Shown: in pieces, positions 3,696 to 5,562 of the stretch
Numbering within the stretch: position 1 is the first letter of the stretch
Layout: every line of letters begins with the position of its first letter
Assembly (NCBI GenBank): GCA_002279765.1
Contig: NCCR01000378.1
Span: 1 to 5,562 of the forward strand
Source of the DNA: Verrucomicrobia bacterium 12-59-8
GTDB taxonomy: Bacteria > Verrucomicrobiota > Verrucomicrobiae > Verrucomicrobiales > Verrucomicrobiaceae
Direction of reading: 5' to 3'
DNA length: 5,562 nt
Position numbers and translations under genes: made by a program
Notes under the pieces: model-generated
The model's database searches: none
Told to the model about the DNA's origin: nothing
The model's input: the letters and a program-made list of their open reading frames with translations, nothing else

Positions 3696-5562
3696 TCACT
3701 TCACCAGCCTCACCATCAAATCCTTGCTCTCCACACTCTCGCTGATCTTCACACAGATCTCCTTCACGGTCCCGGCAATCGGTGAGGAAACCGCCGCGAA
3801 CATCTTCATCGCCTCAAGCGTAAGCAGCGTCTCTCCCTCCTTCACCTTCTGCCCCACGCTCACGGCAATGCTCGCCACCATCCCCGGCATCGGCGCGCCC
3901 ACCTGAGTGGGTTCGGCCGGATCCGCCTTGGTCTTGGTCACGGCGTTCTTCGCCAGGGCCTTGTTGGTGACCGTCGTATGGCGTGGATAGCCGTTCAGCT
4001 CAAAGATCGCGGTCTGCTGGCCGTTGTGATCGGCCTCAGTCATGTTGAGGAGGCGCACGAAGAGAGTCTTGCCTTCTTCAAGGCTGATGTGGATCTCTTC
4101 CTTGTCCTGCAGTCCATAATAATACGCAGGCGTCGGCAGCGCAGAAACATCGCCGTAGGTCTTGCGGAATTCGGCGAACTTCAGGAACACATCGGGATAC
4201 ATGAGGTAGCTCCACACATCGTCCTCGGTCGGTTCCTTCTTGAGCTTGCCTTTGAGCTCGGCGCGCACGTCGTCGAGCTTGATCTTCGCTGCGTGCGTGC
4301 CGGGGCGGCCTTTGATGCGCTTGCCGCCTTTGCCGACGATGGCATCAGCCAGCGCATTCCACTTCTTGCGTGAATCCGCCGCCTTGGCGGTCTCCATGCC
4401 GTAGAAAGGTTCTCCAAGCCAGCCTTCGAACATGCTGGTCACGTCCTTGCTCCATTTGGTGCCTTGCAGGTTGATGATGTCCGTGGGCTTCACGCCACGG
4501 GCCACGCACTCGATCGCAAGATCGCCGACGACCTTGCTCGATGGCGTCACCTTGACGATGTCGCCGCAGAGCTGATTCACTTCCGCATACGCATGCGCGA
4601 TCTCCGGCCAGCGTGGCCCGAGGCCCATGCCGATGGCCTGCTCCTTGAGATTCGTGTACTGCCCGCCAGGCATCTCATGCAGATAAACTTCGGCAGTGCC
4701 ATAAGGCTCGGAGGTGTCGAAGGGCTTGTAGAAACTGCGCACCGCAGCCCAGTAGTCACTGAACTCCTGCAGCGCTTCGACATTGAGTCCCGTGTCGCGC
4801 GGCGTGTTCTGCATCGCAGCCACGATGGAGTTCAAGTTCGGCTGCGAAGTGCCGCCCGACATGGAAGCAATGGCGGAATCAACCACATCAACACCCGCCG
4901 TGGCGGCTTCGATGATGCTCGCCGCATTCAGCCCGCTGGTGTCATGCGTGTGGAAGTGAATCGGGATGCCAACTTCATCCTTCAGCGCCTTGACCAGCTT
5001 CTTCGCGGCAAACGGGCGGACGAGTCCCGCCATGTCCTTAATGCACAGCATGTGCGCTCCCATCTTCTCCAGCTCCTTGGCCAGGCGCACGTAGTACTTC
5101 AGGTCATACTTGTCGCGCTTCGGGTCCATGATGTCGCCCGTGTAGCAGAGCGTGCCTTCGCAGATCGACTTCGTGTCCTCGCGCACTGCATCCATCGCCG
5201 CCTTCAGGTTCGGCAGGTAGTTCAGCGAATCAAAAATGCGGAAGATGTCCATGCCGTTCTCGGCGGCATGTTTGATAAAGCCCTTCACCACATTGTCCGG
5301 GTAGTTCGTGTACCCCACGGCGTTCGAGCCGCGGAAGAGCATCTGCAAAAGGATGTTCGGCACCTTCGCGCGGATGGCGCGCAGGCGCTCCCACGGATCT
5401 TCGCGCAGAAAGCGCATCGTCACGTCAAAGGTCGCGCCGCCCCACATTTCGAGCGAGAACAAATTCGGCGTGCGGCGTGCCACGCTGTCCGCCACGGCCA
5501 GCATGTCAAAGGTGCGCATGCGCGTGGCCAGCAGTGACTGGTGCGCATCACGCATCGTGGTG
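3696..5562 (-). CDS. pyc: Pyruvate carboxylase, C-terminal part (5' end outside)
   Basis: This biotin enzyme carboxylates pyruvate to oxaloacetate in the cytoplasm, replenishing the TCA cycle and feeding gluconeogenesis. About 621 codons are present, and the N-terminal biotin carboxylase half would lie beyond 5562. The fragment opens in TTMRDAHQSLLATR, the start of the carboxyltransferase domain. Counting from that Met, it shows FRIFDSLN (105-112), the carboxylated metal-binding lysine in CIKDMAG (K173), the HTHD metal-ligand motif (H202, H204) and SGGTSQP (233-239). The conserved carboxylase domain follows (about 285-525). The biotinyl domain has PMPGMV and EAMKM, with biotinyl-Lys584 encoded at 3804-3806. 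RGSNAVGYTNYPDN and FDSLNYLPNL match single-chain pyruvate carboxylase better than OadA/PycB subunits. A Lys-rich stretch around 391-445 seems longer than in familiar homologues. The internal ATG at 5555 is not the true start. Confidence 0.95.
   Translation of the reverse strand, partial: TTMRDAHQSLLATRMRTFDMLAVADSVARRTPNLFSLEMWGGATFDVTMRFLREDPWERLRAIRAKVPNILLQMLFRGSNAVGYTNYPDNVVKGFIKHAAENGMDIFRIFDSLNYLPNLKAAMDAVREDTKSICEGTLCYTGDIMDPKRDKYDLKYYVRLAKELEKMGAHMLCIKDMAGLVRPFAAKKLVKALKDEVGIPIHFHTHDTSGLNAASIIEAATAGVDVVDSAIASMSGGTSQPNLNSIVAAMQNTPRDTGLNVEALQEFSDYWAAVRSFYKPFDTSEPYGTAEVYLHEMPGGQYTNLKEQAIGMGLGPRWPEIAHAYAEVNQLCGDIVKVTPSSKVVGDLAIECVARGVKPTDIINLQGTKWSKDVTSMFEGWLGEPFYGMETAKAADSRKKWNALADAIVGKGGKRIKGRPGTHAAKIKLDDVRAELKGKLKKEPTEDDVWSYLMYPDVFLKFAEFRKTYGDVSALPTPAYYYGLQDKEEIHISLEEGKTLFVRLLNMTEADHNGQQTAIFELNGYPRHTTVTNKALAKNAVTKTKADPAEPTQVGAPMPGMVASIAVSVGQKVKEGETLLTLEAMKMFAAVSSPIAGTVKEICVKISESVESKDLMVRLVK

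Noticed and set aside
4464..5537. 357-aa open frame on the plus strand
   Set aside because: It is fully antisense to the pyruvate carboxylase gene, rich in His/Arg/Val as expected for a GC-rich shadow frame, and has no recognisable domain.

Overview
The window is about 58% GC by eye and gene-dense. It looks like a chromosomal segment from a free-living Gram-negative-type bacterium. A Verrucomicrobiota-like host (Prosthecobacter/Verrucomicrobium type) is my best guess. It rests on the single-chain-type pyruvate carboxylase, the CarF/PEDS1 homologue, the Lys/Ala/Arg-rich protein tail and the scarcity of Shine-Dalgarno sites. This is inference, not proof. I see no rRNA, tRNA, CRISPR array, insertion sequence or convincing terminator.

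Layout. (1) 1-745, minus strand: a compact CarF/PEDS1/FAD4-family membrane lipid desaturase, with a possible partial reading frame downstream at the window edge. (2) 746-862: a divergent regulatory region with two perfect palindromes and a possible 29-codon leader ORF whose stop overlaps the desaturase ATG. (3) 863-1712, plus strand: a 70-aa unknown protein overlapping a stand-alone kinase-fold protein that resembles the 'polyvalent protein' kinase family. (4) 1750-1962, minus strand: an orphan 70-codon C-terminal fragment of a flavin amine oxidase with no start codon, in the same frame as the next gene and directly after its stop. (5) 1963-3668, minus strand: a tightly packed four-gene cluster, read in the order degenerate GNAT-like protein, 49-aa basic protein, 74-aa ribbon-helix-helix-like protein, canonical GNAT acetyltransferase. 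It has a 1-nt TAATG and a 4-nt GTGA overlap. (6) 3696-5562, minus strand: the carboxyltransferase to biotin-carrier part of pyruvate carboxylase, running off the right edge.

How the genes relate. Pyruvate carboxylase is central anaplerotic metabolism (pyruvate to oxaloacetate). The acetyltransferase cluster starts 27 nt after its stop and may be co-transcribed, though nothing links them in function. The RHH-like/GNAT pair and the small-protein/kinase pair both have the small-first, overlapping layout seen in toxin-antitoxin modules. No function is proven for either. The amine oxidase fragment marks a past deletion or rearrangement at the end of the GNAT cluster.
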